39,724 bases of DNA from an uncultured Bacteroidales bacterium (GCA_944321885.1 CALUNB010000024.1:1-39724), one strand, 5' to 3'. Shown: positions 7,702-16,691, counted from the first letter of the stretch. Numbers and translations are program-made. The notes: a model not told the origin generated them from the letters alone.

Positions 7702-9594
7702 TTATTCTTGAGCTCCCGGAGTCGATTCCGGGTTGTTTCCTGTTGGAACGGGAACTTCCACCGGAGCCGTTGCCGGTACCGCTTTTTTCTTGCGGTGGGG
7801 TAGTGCGGCCAGCACGCCGGGAGGGATGATTTTGGGTTTTCTTCCCCTGCGCTTGGGCTCTTTGGGGACTTGCGGTTTTTTCTTCGGCTTCCTTCCCCTG
7901 CGTTTGGGCTCGCCCTTGATGACCTCCATTTTCACGTTCTTCTTGGCGGTTGGAACCTCCGGCTCGTTTGCCGTGCTTTTGGGTTTGCGTCCTCGTTTGG
8001 GCTTTGCTTCCTCGGCACCAGATGCAGCCTGGGTTTTGGTCCCTCTTTCCCTTTTTGTCTCGCTTGCTCCAATCTGGATGGTCTGGATTTTGGACTGGCG
8101 TTTCCGCTTGTTTGTCCCTTGGCTTGATTCCGGTTCTTCAAGGGTTCCTTTAAGCCCGGATTTTTTTCTCTTAGAAACAGAGGTTTGAGATTCAAGTTCC
8201 GCTTTAGGTCTCCGGCCTTTTCTTTTGGGTCCCGTTACGACGGCTTCAAGCATTGCTTCAGCCTTGGGCGTGTCTTCAGCCGTTTCCTCTTTGACTTTGC
8301 GGCTCCGGCGTTTGGTTTTTTCGGCAACATTTTCGGTCGCCTTTTTCCAGTCTTCCACATGTTTGTGGCGGTCCAAGCCGGAGGGCTCCAACGAAATGGC
8401 CTGGTGAGGCAAGCTCATCAACTGGCTGATACCTTCGGTTTTCAGGCTCTTCTTATCCAATTCGAACGAACGGCTGTTGTCATAATCCTGAGGTTCGGTA
8501 TAGGTCGTGATGACCCCTTCGTAGTTCCGCAAGATGACTTTCCCGACCCCTTGCGAAATGAGGTACTGGGGCATGACCGGGATTTTTCCGCCGCCACCGG
8601 GCGCGTCCACCACGAAGGTAGGCACGGCGAAACCGGAAACGTGGCCCCGCAAACCTTCGATGATTTCGATACCCTTGCTGACCGGGGTGCGGAAATGTTC
8701 CAGACCCATCGAAAGGTCGCATTGGTAGATGTAGTACGGGCGGACACGGATTTTGACCAAACCGCACACGAGTTGTTTCATCGTGCTTACCGAATCGTTG
8801 ATGCCCCGCAGCAAAACGCTCTGGTTCCCCAAAGGAATACCGGCATCGGCCAGGCGCGCACAGGCCGCCGCGCTTTCTTCGGTAATCTCGTTGGGATGGT
8901 TGAAATGCGTGTTGAGCCAGATGGGATGGTATTTCTTGAGCATGTTCACCAGCTCGGGCGTGATCCGTTGCGGGCAGACCACCGGGACCCGGCTCCCGAT
9001 ACGGATGACTTCCACGTGCTTGATGGCACGTAGGCGTTTGATGATGTATTCCAGTTTGGCATCCGAAACTAACAAGGCGTCGCCCCCGGAAAGCAGTACA
9101 TCCCGTACCTGCGGTGTTTTTTCAATGTACTCCAAGGCCTTCTCGATGCGGTCCTTCGGGCTTTCGCAGTCATGTTGGCCGGCAAAACGCCGCCGGGTGC
9201 AATGGCGACAGTACATGGAGCATTGGTCGGTAATCAAGAAAAGGACCCGATCGGGATAACGGTGTGTCAGACCTGGTGTAGGGGAATCCACGTCCTCGTG
9301 CAAGGGATCCAGCAAATCGGCGCTCGAAACATGGGTCTCGGCTCCAGTCGGAATAGCTTGTTTGCGGACGGGATCATCAGGGTCCTTAGGATTGATCAAG
9401 CTCAGATAATACGGGGTGATGGCCATACGCAAGGTGGCAAGGGTCTTTTTTACACCCGCTTCCTCGTTCTTGGTCAGTTTGATATATTTTTTTAAGTCTT
9501 CAAGCGTCTCGATGCGATTCTTGACTTGCCATTTCCAATCGTTCCATTGGGCATCGGTAACGTTTGGAAACATCTCTTTTCTTCTGCTTTTCAT
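7702..9594 (-). CDS. kamA: Lysine 2,3-aminomutase with AT-hook-like basic tail
   Basis: A 630-residue protein. Residues 1 to about 415 are a complete radical-SAM, PLP-dependent lysine 2,3-aminomutase, which makes L-beta-lysine from L-lysine as the first step of lysine fermentation. The cluster motif is C125-SMY-C129-RH-C132, followed by TRRR. The segment DAPGGGGKIPV holds the PLP lysine at about residue 337. The family is normally about 415-440 residues. Here a further 205 or so residues are rich in Lys, Arg, Pro and Glu and contain PKRKGRRPK, PKRGRKPKS, PKRRGRKPKKK and PKRRGRKPKII, which resemble AT-hooks. No stop or frameshift separates the two parts. The start is the ATG at 9594 giving MKSRRKEMF. 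The upstream ATG at 9651 adds 19 unlikely residues. It is the last gene of the lysine operon. Confidence 0.95.
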   Translation of the reverse strand: MKSRRKEMFPNVTDAQWNDWKWQVKNRIETLEDLKKYIKLTKNEEAGVKKTLATLRMAITPYYLSLINPKDPDDPVRKQAIPTGAETHVSSADLLDPLHEDVDSPTPGLTHRYPDRVLFLITDQCSMYCRHCTRRRFAGQHDCESPKDRIEKALEYIEKTPQVRDVLLSGGDALLVSDAKLEYIIKRLRAIKHVEVIRIGSRVPVVCPQRITPELVNMLKKYHPIWLNTHFNHPNEITEESAAACARLADAGIPLGNQSVLLRGINDSVSTMKQLVCGLVKIRVRPYYIYQCDLSMGLEHFRTPVSKGIEIIEGLRGHVSGFAVPTFVVDAPGGGGKIPVMPQYLISQGVGKVILRNYEGVITTYTEPQDYDNSRSFELDKKSLKTEGISQLMSLPHQAISLEPSGLDRHKHVEDWKKATENVAEKTKRRSRKVKEETAEDTPKAEAMLEAVVTGPKRKGRRPKAELESQTSVSKRKKSGLKGTLEEPESSQGTNKRKRQSKIQTIQIGASETKRERGTKTQAASGAEEAKPKRGRKPKSTANEPEVPTAKKNVKMEVIKGEPKRRGRKPKKKPQVPKEPKRRGRKPKIIPPGVLAALPHRKKKAVPATAPVEVPVPTGNNPESTPGAQE

Positions 9595-9691
9595 TTTACA
9601 CACTTGTCTATGTCCGGAGAATAGGAAAGAAGTGAATGTGCGAAATTGCAATTGGATGGAGCAATTTCATACATTCTTCCAGGCCTTTCAA

Positions 9692-9732
9692 AACGGGCGG
9701 CCTGTAGCTCGTAACGCAGCAGGTCGCCCGTT
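9692..9732 (-). terminator. Hairpin between kdd and kamA
   Basis: The 13-nt arms AACGGGCGACCTG and CAGGCCGCCCGTT pair with one G-T wobble on the minus strand, directly after the kdd stop and followed by TTTTG. As kamA lies downstream with no obvious promoter of its own, it may act as a partial terminator or mRNA processing site that sets kamA expression apart from the genes before it. Confidence 0.55.
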
Positions 9733-9741
9733 ATCAAACGC

Positions 9742-10785
9742 CTATGCATACAGTTCCGTGAAGATGTCCCGCAAAGCCTTGCATTCACGCAGTTCCTGCA
9801 AGGTGATTTCGGCGTGGCCTTTGGTGTAGCCGTTGCCCACGATCATGGTCACGTCCTTGCCTACGCCTTCGGCACCCAAGGCGGCTTTGGTGAAAGAGGT
9901 CGCCATCGAGAAGAAATAAACCAGGCCGTTGTCCTTGGTGCAGAGGATGCTTGTCATTTCGGTGTTCTCGATGTTCACATTGTTGATACAGATGTCGCAA
10001 AGCTGGCCGTTGGTCAGTTCTTCAATCTTTTCGTATACCGGGACCGGCTGGGTGGCATCGGCAGCGAAAACATAATCGCAGAAGCCCAGTTTTTGCAGAC
10101 GTTCGGTGCTCTTTTGGCTGTGGCAGAGACCGATGACCTTTCCGGTAACACCGGCGCGTTTCTTGGCTTCGTAGCAGCAGAGCATCCCGCTCTTTCCGCC
10201 CGCGCCGATAATCAAAACGGTATCGCCGGGTTTGACCAGCTTGGCCGTCTGGGCCGGGGCACCGGCAACGTCCAAAGCCGAAAGGGCCAAGTTTTCAGGA
10301 AGGTCTGTCGGAATCTTGGCGTAAATGCCGCTTTCGAACAGGATGGCTTTCCCGTCGATATCCACTTGGTCGATGTCGGCGCGGATATCTTTGATTTTGT
10401 CGATACGCAAGGGGGTCAGGGACAAGGAAACCAAGGTGGCAATCTTGTCGCCTTCCTTCAAATCGATTTTGCCTTTGAGGGCGTCTCCGATTTTTTCCAC
10501 CGTGCCGAGCAGCATACCGCCCGAACCGGTCACCGGATTGCGGTGCTTGCCTTGCTTGGCCACGATATCCAGCATGATTTCGGCGATTTTGGCCTTGTCG
10601 CCACCGGCCTGTTCCTCGATTTGGGTGAAGCTGGCCGAGTCGATATTCAAGGTTTGAACGTCAATCAGGATTTCGTTGTCGTACAGGACATCCATGTTGT
10701 TGTCCAGTTTGTCGGCGGGCTGGGGCAGCACGCCTTTGGGGGAAATTACACGGTGGGTACCGTATTTGTTGCCTTTAGGTTGCAT
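9742..10785 (-). CDS. kdd: L-erythro-3,5-diaminohexanoate dehydrogenase
   Basis: A 347-residue cytoplasmic NAD(P)-dependent enzyme that deaminates 3,5-diaminohexanoate oxidatively to 3-keto-5-aminohexanoate in the lysine fermentation pathway. The nucleotide-binding glycine motif GAGGKSG is at about 194-200, after the strand DTVLIIG. The opening MQPKGNKYGTHRVISPKG and the closing segment around YTKGHAEITLQELRE are recognisable for the family. It lies between kce (88 bases upstream) and kamA, and its neighbours support the assignment. The length is normal for the family. Confidence 0.93.
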   Translation of the reverse strand: MQPKGNKYGTHRVISPKGVLPQPADKLDNNMDVLYDNEILIDVQTLNIDSASFTQIEEQAGGDKAKIAEIMLDIVAKQGKHRNPVTGSGGMLLGTVEKIGDALKGKIDLKEGDKIATLVSLSLTPLRIDKIKDIRADIDQVDIDGKAILFESGIYAKIPTDLPENLALSALDVAGAPAQTAKLVKPGDTVLIIGAGGKSGMLCCYEAKKRAGVTGKVIGLCHSQKSTERLQKLGFCDYVFAADATQPVPVYEKIEELTNGQLCDICINNVNIENTEMTSILCTKDNGLVYFFSMATSFTKAALGAEGVGKDVTMIVGNGYTKGHAEITLQELRECKALRDIFTELYA

Positions 10786-10873
10786 AAGATTATTAGGGTT
10801 TTTAGGTTAATATTTTTCTTCGGGCGAACCGGATTTGTCCAGAACCCCTTTCATGACAGCGTGTTCCTGCCGA

Positions 10874-11704
10874 TTATTTCTTGCGAGCCGGAAGCGAAAG
10901 GATTTCGCGGGCTTCCGCCGAGGTGGCTACGCCTCGTCCCAGTTCCTTGGCTAACCGGACCACTTTGGCTACCAATTCGCCGTTGCTTTTTGCCAGGACG
11001 CCTTTTTCAAGGTAAAGGTTGTCTTCGAAACCGACCCGGACATTCCCGCCCATCACAATGGCTGCGGCCGCCATCGGGAAGGCGTGGCGCCCGATTCCGG
11101 TGGCCGTCCAAGTGGAGCCTGCCGGGATGTTGTTGACCATCCAGCAAAGGTTGGGAACCGTGGCCGGAGTACATCCGGGAACGCCCAGCACGAAGTTGAA
11201 CTGCATGGGAGCTCCGGGAACCTGGCCTTTTTTAGCCATGTTCAGGATGGTGTCCAGATGACCCATTTCAAAGCATTCGTATTCCGGCTTGATGTTGTTT
11301 TCCAACATGCGTTTGCCAAAGTCGCGCATCATGGGCATGGTGTTTTCGAACACATCATCCCCGAAGTTGCAAGTCCCGCAGTCCAAAGTGGCCATTTCCG
11401 GGAACAATTCGGTCGGTTGCAAGCGTTCTTCGGCGGTCATGCCCACCGCACCTCCGGTGGAGGGAATCAGGATTACATCGGGGCAAGCCTTGTAAATGGC
11501 ATCGATGCACTCTTTGAACCGGGCCTTGCTCTGGGTCGGGGTACCGTCGTCCTCACGCACGTGCAGGTGGACGATGGCTGCGCCGGCATCCACAGCCGAT
11601 TTGGCTTCGCGCACGATTTCTTCCACCGTGTAAGGAACCGCAGGATTCTGTTCCTTGGTTACTTCGGCCCCGCAGATGGCAGCCGTGATTATCAGTTTTT
11701 CCAT
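10874..11704 (-). CDS. kce: 3-keto-5-aminohexanoate cleavage enzyme
   Basis: A 276-residue TIM-barrel protein of the BKACE (DUF849) family. It condenses 3-keto-5-aminohexanoate with acetyl-CoA to give acetoacetate and 3-aminobutyryl-CoA. The zinc site is visible: His46 and His48 in VHLHVREDDG, and Glu227 in VGFEDNLY. Its product 3-aminobutyryl-CoA is the substrate of the upstream gene kal. The ATG follows the kal stop codon after a single base, so the two are probably translationally coupled. Length and motifs are normal. Confidence 0.94.
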   Translation of the reverse strand: MEKLIITAAICGAEVTKEQNPAVPYTVEEIVREAKSAVDAGAAIVHLHVREDDGTPTQSKARFKECIDAIYKACPDVILIPSTGGAVGMTAEERLQPTELFPEMATLDCGTCNFGDDVFENTMPMMRDFGKRMLENNIKPEYECFEMGHLDTILNMAKKGQVPGAPMQFNFVLGVPGCTPATVPNLCWMVNNIPAGSTWTATGIGRHAFPMAAAAIVMGGNVRVGFEDNLYLEKGVLAKSNGELVAKVVRLAKELGRGVATSAEAREILSLPARKK

Positions 11705-11705
11705 A

Positions 11706-12095
11706 TTACTTCCTTTGGCAGTTTTTAGGTGTCACACATGTGCCCGTGGCGCGGCAGACCACGATGGGTTCGGCCAGCACGTCGGCGGCCGAAGCACTGA
11801 TGTCCGGTCTGGGAGCGATGACTTTGCGGGCTTCGAATTTCATTTTGCGGGAAGTGTTGCCTTCCGAAACGATTTCTCCAGTGGCTTCGATGTAATCCCC
11901 TGCGTAAACAGGAGCCATGAATTCCACCATGTCGTAAGCCTTGAACAGGCCTTCGTCCCCGTCCCTCTGGATCAGGAGTTCGGTGGCCACGTCGCCGAAA
12001 AGTTGGAGCATCTTGGCTCCGTCTACCAGGTTTCCGCCGTAATGGGCATCGTGCGACCCCATCCGCAAACGGATGGTCGATTTGTAAGTTGTCAT
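11706..12095 (-). CDS. kal: 3-aminobutyryl-CoA ammonia-lyase
   Basis: A 129-residue hot-dog-fold protein that removes ammonia from 3-aminobutyryl-CoA to give crotonyl-CoA. It has the family opening [20 protein letters not shown] and the [17 protein letters not shown] strand region. The length is that of the known small Kal enzymes. It lies 36 bases after the CoA-transferase alpha gene and one base before kce, in the order expected for lysine fermentation operons. Confidence 0.93.
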   Translation of the reverse strand: MTTYKSTIRLRMGSHDAHYGGNLVDGAKMLQLFGDVATELLIQRDGDEGLFKAYDMVEFMAPVYAGDYIEATGEIVSEGNTSRKMKFEARKVIAPRPDISASAADVLAEPIVVCRATGTCVTPKNCQRK

Positions 12096-12131
12096 ATTCC
12101 GTAGGTTTTTGTTCCGTTGTTGAAATTCCGC

Positions 12132-12776
12132 TTAGCGGACAATGTATTTGACCAAAATGGAAGGTGTAATCACGGCTTCGGGTTCAATTTGTCCGGGTTC
12201 CACCATCTGGTTGATTTCAGCGATGACCGTATCGGCGGCCATGGCCATCAGCGGGTTGAAGTTTTGCGAAGTGCCTTTGTAAACCAGGTTCCCCTCGGTA
12301 TCGCCCAGGCTGGCGCCGATCAGGGCAAAGTCGGCACGGAGCGGTTTTTCCAGCAGGTAATCCTTTCCATCCACGCAGATTACCTGTTTCCCTTCAGCCA
12401 CTACGGTTCCCAGTCCCGTAGCGGTCAGGACACCGCCCAGACCGGCGCCCCCGCAACGGATGCGTTCGGCCAAGGTGCCTTGGGGACAGAACTCAACCTT
12501 GAGTTCCCCGGCGTTCATCTGGTCCATGGTGTTTTGGTTGGTCCCGATGTGGGAAACGTACAATTTGGAGATTTGTTTATTGGTAATCAGTTTACCGACA
12601 CCCCGGTCCGGATAGCCGGTATCATTGCAGATAAGGGTCAGGTTTTTCTTTCCCGATTCGGCCAAGGCATCGATGATGCGCAACGGGGTCCCTACCGCCA
12701 AAAAACCGCCCACCATGATGGTATCGCCATCCTTGATCATGTCAACGGCTTCTTGAATGCTAATGAATTTATTCAT
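12132..12776 (-). CDS. atoD: CoA-transferase alpha subunit (AtoD/CtfA-like)
   Basis: A 214-residue class I CoA-transferase subunit A. The segment DGDTIMVGGFLAVGTP fits the known signature for this subunit, and a glycine-rich GGAGLGG loop follows near residue 117. In lysine fermentation the alpha and beta subunits together exchange CoA between butyryl-CoA and acetoacetate. The beta subunit carries the catalytic Glu and normally follows directly, but here kal follows instead, and no beta gene appears in the window. The start is the ATG at 12776 (MNKFISIQEAVDM). The longer reading to 12995 runs through the promoter. It is the first gene of the lysine operon. Specificity for butyryl-CoA is inferred from context. 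Confidence 0.9.
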   Translation of the reverse strand: MNKFISIQEAVDMIKDGDTIMVGGFLAVGTPLRIIDALAESGKKNLTLICNDTGYPDRGVGKLITNKQISKLYVSHIGTNQNTMDQMNAGELKVEFCPQGTLAERIRCGGAGLGGVLTATGLGTVVAEGKQVICVDGKDYLLEKPLRADFALIGASLGDTEGNLVYKGTSQNFNPLMAMAADTVIAEINQMVEPGQIEPEAVITPSILVKYIVR

Positions 12777-12869
12777 ATCCAATGTGTTTTGATTGCAATT
12801 TCCAAAGCTTTGCTTTTTCGGACCCGGCATCCGGGAAGCGGAAGAAAAAGTGTTTTTAAATGCAAACTG

Positions 12870-12900
12870 CAAATATAGTGAAAGGTGAGCGCAATGACAA
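12870..12900 (-). promoter_or_regulatory. Bacteroidota-type promoter of the lysine operon
   Basis: On the minus strand the -7 box TATATTTG (12877-12870) follows a TTG at 12900-12898 by 20 bases, matching the TTG-N19-21-TAnnTTTG pattern of the Bacteroidota primary sigma factor. It would leave a leader of about 85 bases ahead of the CoA-transferase gene. A second TATATTTG at 12959-12952 lacks a proper upstream box. Confidence 0.7.
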
Positions 12901-12984
12901 CAAACTTGTTTGATTGCCATTGCCGAACCGCATCCTATATTCGCCGTTAGGCAAATATATGGAAAAGAGGGAAAAAAGAAAAGA

Positions 12985-13072
12985 CGGTGTGTCAAGAAGG
13001 GATGCTTTCCGCTTTTTGCCCTTCTGGCACACCGCCTAAGAAGCTGTCAAAGATTTTGTTTTGAAACAGCTT
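12985..13072. terminator. Double hairpin at the end of the left secretion module
   Basis: The first hairpin pairs CGGTGTGTCAAGAAGGG (12985-13001) with CCCTTCTGGCACACCG (13019-13034). The second pairs AAGCTGT (13041-13047) with ACAGCTT (13066-13072). Both lie just past the stop codon of the small membrane protein gene and ahead of the lysine operon promoter, which suits a transcription stop. The arms of the first share the GGTGTGTCA core with 7445-7648 and, less exactly, with 24688-24740. Confidence 0.65.
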
Positions 13073-13094
13073 TTGCAGGAAAATAAAGCCTTGT

Positions 13095-13286
13095 TTAGCT
13101 TCGTTCTTTTTGTTTAGCCCAGACTAGCCAATAAAGAGCCAGCATCATTCCAACTGTCACTCCCAAAGATGACCATAGGGCCTCCGTCAGGCTTTTCCCG
13201 AACACGACATGGTCTATGCACAGGCCTAATGTGAAAATCAGGAGTGCCAATAGGTACCTGAAGATTGGACGATGAAATAGTGGCAT
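13095..13286 (-). CDS. Small two-helix membrane protein ending the left module
   Basis: A 63-residue protein with two hydrophobic segments, about residues 9-28 (FRYLLALLIFTLGLCIDHVV) and 38-56 (LWSSLGVTVGMMLALYWLVW), and a basic tail KQKERS. I do not recognise the family. It begins 42 bases after the stop of the upstream secreted-protein gene and is followed by strong hairpins, so it is probably the last gene of that operon. The right-hand module also ends in a tiny membrane protein. The coding case rests on the membrane pattern and position. Function unknown. Confidence 0.7.
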   Translation of the reverse strand: MPLFHRPIFRYLLALLIFTLGLCIDHVVFGKSLTEALWSSLGVTVGMMLALYWLVWAKQKERS

Positions 13287-13328
13287 GGCTGTTTGAAGTG
13301 TTTCGTGATACCGTTATGTTATCCTTGC

Positions 13329-16300
13329 CTACAAGATGAAGAACTTCAGAGTACTGCATCCCATGGCCGTTTCCACCCGTGCGAAATATGCGCCAGGTGC
13401 CAGCTTGCTTACATTGCAACGGAACTCGTTGGAGTCCATGCTCCCGGATTGGTATACTTCCGTACCTTGGGCGTTGCAAATGCTCACTTGCAGGATTCGG
13501 GCGTCCGTGGAACGGATGCAAACCATTTCCGTGGCCGGATTCGGGTAAACGGAAAGCTGGGTGGACAAGTCGCTGCCCAGGTTGCCGGCAGGTTTGCTGA
13601 CACGGATGTCGTCAATCATGAAGATGAAAGCTTGGTCGCTGGGAGTCACGCATTGGATTGCCAAGTAGACTTCCTTTCCAGCATAATCGGAAAGGTTGAT
13701 GGTCACTTCTTCCCAATCCGAAGCCGGAGCCTCGTAGGTTTCCCCGATTTGTACAAAACTTTCCGGGTCGTTGTCGGTAGCAGAAACCAGGACGTTGTAT
13801 TGTTCCATACCTACTGCGTCTGTCAGCGATTTGACGGCAAAGCTCATCTGGGCTCCTTCGGCAGGCAGGCTGAGTTTGGGCGAAATCAGCCAGTCGTCAT
13901 TAGCCCCTTCTCCGGCAAAGAAGGCGGCCCCGTAACGGAAGCCCTGGTAGGGAAAATATTCTCCTGTTGTCAAGGCCGGTGTGGTCTGCTCGGGATTGAA
14001 GACAATGAAACCGAAAGCTTCGGTCGAGTGCGGGAAGCTGAATTCCTCGAAACCGTAGGTGGGCGAACCGTCCCGGTCGAGGCTGGTCCAGGCCGGGTTG
14101 AGATTGGTCAGGGCGAAATCCTGGCATTGTTCGAAGTCCATGACATAGGGGTCGGCGACTTCGCTGCAGGTCACGGATCGGGTAAGAGTGTCGTTGCTGT
14201 GGTTTTCATCTCCTTCCAAACCGGTCCAGGCGGTAATCAGGTGTTCCCCGGCGGTGGAAAGATCCCCGGTAAAGGAGAGAGTCTGGTTTCCGTAGGCCGG
14301 GATGGTCACGGTCTGGGACATGGGTTCGTTCTTGTCGATCATGACATAGACCGGTATGGTGGCGCTGTCTTGGCCGTTGTTGGCCACACGGACCGTGATG
14401 GGTTCATTCTGGGCGAAAAGACCGGCATCCGCAGGCAGCGGGATGGCTTCTACCGTGGCGTCCAAAAGGGCAGGATGGGTATGGTGGCCGAAGATACCCC
14501 GGATAGCGGGCAATCCCAAGGTGGTCATGGGAACGACTTGTCCGCTGACAAGGGCGTACATGGTGGGACCGATGATGCTGTCGTAAAGCAGGCCGGTGCC
14601 TTCGTAGCCTACCGAAATCAGATATTGTCCGGCTTCGAGCACGATGGAAGGCATGGGGTATTGGATATGTCCGGCATCCAGGCCCCAGTCGAAGCGGCCT
14701 TCGTACAGCAAGCCGTCGATGTCGGTATTTTCGGCATCCCAATGGTGGATGGCGATGCTGATTTCAGCATTGTTGCCCATGGCCCAGCCTACCGAGACCG
14801 CGCTCAAGGTGTCTTGTTGTTTGAGTTCGAAGACAATGCCTGCACTGTTGTTCCCGGAATTGGAAAGGAAACGGTCGAAACGGGTGGTCTGGTCGTACTG
14901 CATCAAGGTGTCGGTGGCCAGGCTGCGGCTGATCTGGGGCGCTGCCACGGCTTCTTGTTCGGGAAGGTTTGCCGAGGCTGAAAGGATGATACTGTCGCCG
15001 GGAGCGATACCCGAAAGCGTGACGGGAACCTGCTGTTTCAGGCTTTCACCCACCGGGATGTCCAGGGTGGCGGTTCCTACGGTTTCGCCTTCGCGCAGGA
15101 TGTTGACGGAAAGGCCTGTGATTTCCTTTGCACCGATATTGGTTATTTCAACTTCGGTATTGAATGTCCCGTTGACTTGTTCGGCCGGCATGAGCGGGGC
15201 GATGCCGCCGTTGAAAGCTGTGAAATTGAAGATTTGGTCGGGAATGACTTCCAGCAAGGTCCCGGAAATCCAGAGCGAACCACCGGTTTCCACCGGGACG
15301 ATGGCGATGCTGTAAATGCCACTTTGTTCACAGAGGAACCATTCTTCACTGTTTGTCCATGCTTCGGACGTATAGAGACGGTTGAAATTCATCAAGGTGT
15401 CCCATTCTTCCACGGGTGTCCCGTTCTGACCGTATTTTACGACGAAGGTGGCATTGGTATTGTAGCCGCCGGAGGCCACGAATCCGGCCTTGTAGTCGAA
15501 ACTGAAGCTGTAAGTCACGCCTTCGGTCAATTCCACGCAGCGGGATTGCAGGGGACTACCGTGGTTGCCGGAACGTGCCCACAGGTATGAAGTACCTTCC
15601 GAACCGGAGCTGAATCCCCATTGTTCGTCGTCGAAATTCCAATCGCTGCAAGCTTCGAGCGAGGTGAATCGGCTTTCAAAAGGCAAATCCACCGGGGCGA
15701 AGTTCTCGGTCGAGGCCGATGCGGTATTGTTGGTGGAATCCGTTTCGGGTACTTCGTTGCCTTGGGGTATCACGTAACCTTCCACGGTCACATTGTATAC
15801 AGTGCCTTCGGTGGAAAAGTCGGCCGGGGTGGCGAATGTCACCGTGTCGCGTCCGCTGATGGCCAGAGCCGGGTCGAAACTGAATTCTTCAAACACCGGT
15901 TCTTCCTCGTTGACGGTGTAGGAAAGGCCGATTTTGGTGATTTCGTTGAGGCCGGTATTGGCAAGGGAAACTTGGATCGGGGTTTCCGCGCTCAATCCGC
16001 AGTCGGAGGCGGGGAGGAAGACGTTTTCCACTACCAGGTCGGCGGGCTGTATCACTTCGCTGAAGCCCACGAGGAAGTTGTCCAAGTAGAGTTTTCCGCA
16101 GTCAGGATTCGAATATCCGACGAAAGCAAAGTAATAATCGCCGTTTTCTTCCAATTCCAGTTGCGAGGTGGTAATCTCCCATGTTTTGCTTGTGCCGATT
16201 CCAGGCAAGTTGATAAGCGTATCCATGGTGGATACATCCCGGTCTTTCCCGTACAGGAGGGCTACGTTTTCGACATACTTTCCAGGACCGTATTGCGTCT

Positions 16301-16691
16301 TATAGCAGAAAGAGACGAAATTGGTGCCGGCATTCAACGACAAGGGGTTCTTCAGTACAAGGTAATCATCGGCTGCATTGGTGGAGTTGTATTTGTATTC
16401 CACCCATGCTCCGAAATACGTACCAAGGAATTGGGCATCGGCATCATCATCCGTTCCTTGACTTCTCATGAAATACCAGGTTGATCCGTCATTGTTATGG
16501 TCGATGATTTCCCAAGTATTGTTCATGGTGGTCCAGTCTTGGGTCGCATAGTTGTCTTCGGTGTCCGAATTGAATCGGCAGTAGAACACCGTATCGGTAA
16601 TGCCGCTGCTTTCTCCCGGTGTATCCTGGGCAAAACCGGAGCTGCAAGCCAAGGCGCAGCCGGCAAGAAGGATGGTCAAATGTTTTTTCAT
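13329..16691 (-). CDS. T9SS-sorted secreted multidomain adhesin-like protein (left module, third)
   Basis: A 1120-residue protein with a signal peptide at 1-21 (cleavage near GFAQ). I read an adhesin-like jelly roll at 36-212, a CARDB-like beta domain at 215-330, a second jelly roll at 336-480, a CARDB-like domain at 490-590, a beta domain at 595-735, a third CARDB-like domain at 742-842, a choice-of-anchor/cleaved-adhesin domain at 848-1033 with NDDWLISP and FMIDDIRVSKP, and a type A T9SS sorting domain at 1045-1120 opening with LSVYPNPA. Cleaved-adhesin domains occur in gingipain haemagglutinin regions, so surface binding is the likely role. It is closely related to the protein at 18514-21774, above all in the last 350 residues. 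The start is the ATG before MKKHLTILLAG. The upstream reading from 16772 runs into a hairpin and is not protein-like. Confidence 0.9.
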   Translation of the reverse strand: MKKHLTILLAGCALACSSGFAQDTPGESSGITDTVFYCRFNSDTEDNYATQDWTTMNNTWEIIDHNNDGSTWYFMRSQGTDDDADAQFLGTYFGAWVEYKYNSTNAADDYLVLKNPLSLNAGTNFVSFCYKTQYGPGKYVENVALLYGKDRDVSTMDTLINLPGIGTSKTWEITTSQLELEENGDYYFAFVGYSNPDCGKLYLDNFLVGFSEVIQPADLVVENVFLPASDCGLSAETPIQVSLANTGLNEITKIGLSYTVNEEEPVFEEFSFDPALAISGRDTVTFATPADFSTEGTVYNVTVEGYVIPQGNEVPETDSTNNTASASTENFAPVDLPFESRFTSLEACSDWNFDDEQWGFSSGSEGTSYLWARSGNHGSPLQSRCVELTEGVTYSFSFDYKAGFVASGGYNTNATFVVKYGQNGTPVEEWDTLMNFNRLYTSEAWTNSEEWFLCEQSGIYSIAIVPVETGGSLWISGTLLEVIPDQIFNFTAFNGGIAPLMPAEQVNGTFNTEVEITNIGAKEITGLSVNILREGETVGTATLDIPVGESLKQQVPVTLSGIAPGDSIILSASANLPEQEAVAAPQISRSLATDTLMQYDQTTRFDRFLSNSGNNSAGIVFELKQQDTLSAVSVGWAMGNNAEISIAIHHWDAENTDIDGLLYEGRFDWGLDAGHIQYPMPSIVLEAGQYLISVGYEGTGLLYDSIIGPTMYALVSGQVVPMTTLGLPAIRGIFGHHTHPALLDATVEAIPLPADAGLFAQNEPITVRVANNGQDSATIPVYVMIDKNEPMSQTVTIPAYGNQTLSFTGDLSTAGEHLITAWTGLEGDENHSNDTLTRSVTCSEVADPYVMDFEQCQDFALTNLNPAWTSLDRDGSPTYGFEEFSFPHSTEAFGFIVFNPEQTTPALTTGEYFPYQGFRYGAAFFAGEGANDDWLISPKLSLPAEGAQMSFAVKSLTDAVGMEQYNVLVSATDNDPESFVQIGETYEAPASDWEEVTINLSDYAGKEVYLAIQCVTPSDQAFIFMIDDIRVSKPAGNLGSDLSTQLSVYPNPATEMVCIRSTDARILQVSICNAQGTEVYQSGSMDSNEFRCNVSKLAPGAYFARVETAMGCSTLKFFIL

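Noticed and set aside
7449..7803. Short plus-strand frames across the 204-bp inverted-end element
   Set aside because: The element is palindromic and the frames run on into the antisense of kamA.
7702..8310. The KamA tail as a separate DNA-binding protein gene
   Set aside because: The frame is continuous with the enzyme core, and I see no stop codon, clear start or ribosome site at the junction.
9814..11136. A 440-codon plus-strand frame across kdd and kce
   Set aside because: It spans two well-identified genes and the gap between them on the other strand, so it is a shadow.
13293..14981. A 562-codon open frame on the plus strand opposite the first secreted gene
   Set aside because: It is antisense to a protein with a clear signal peptide, domains and sorting domain. 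Its own translation has no recognisable motif and reflects codon bias of the real gene.
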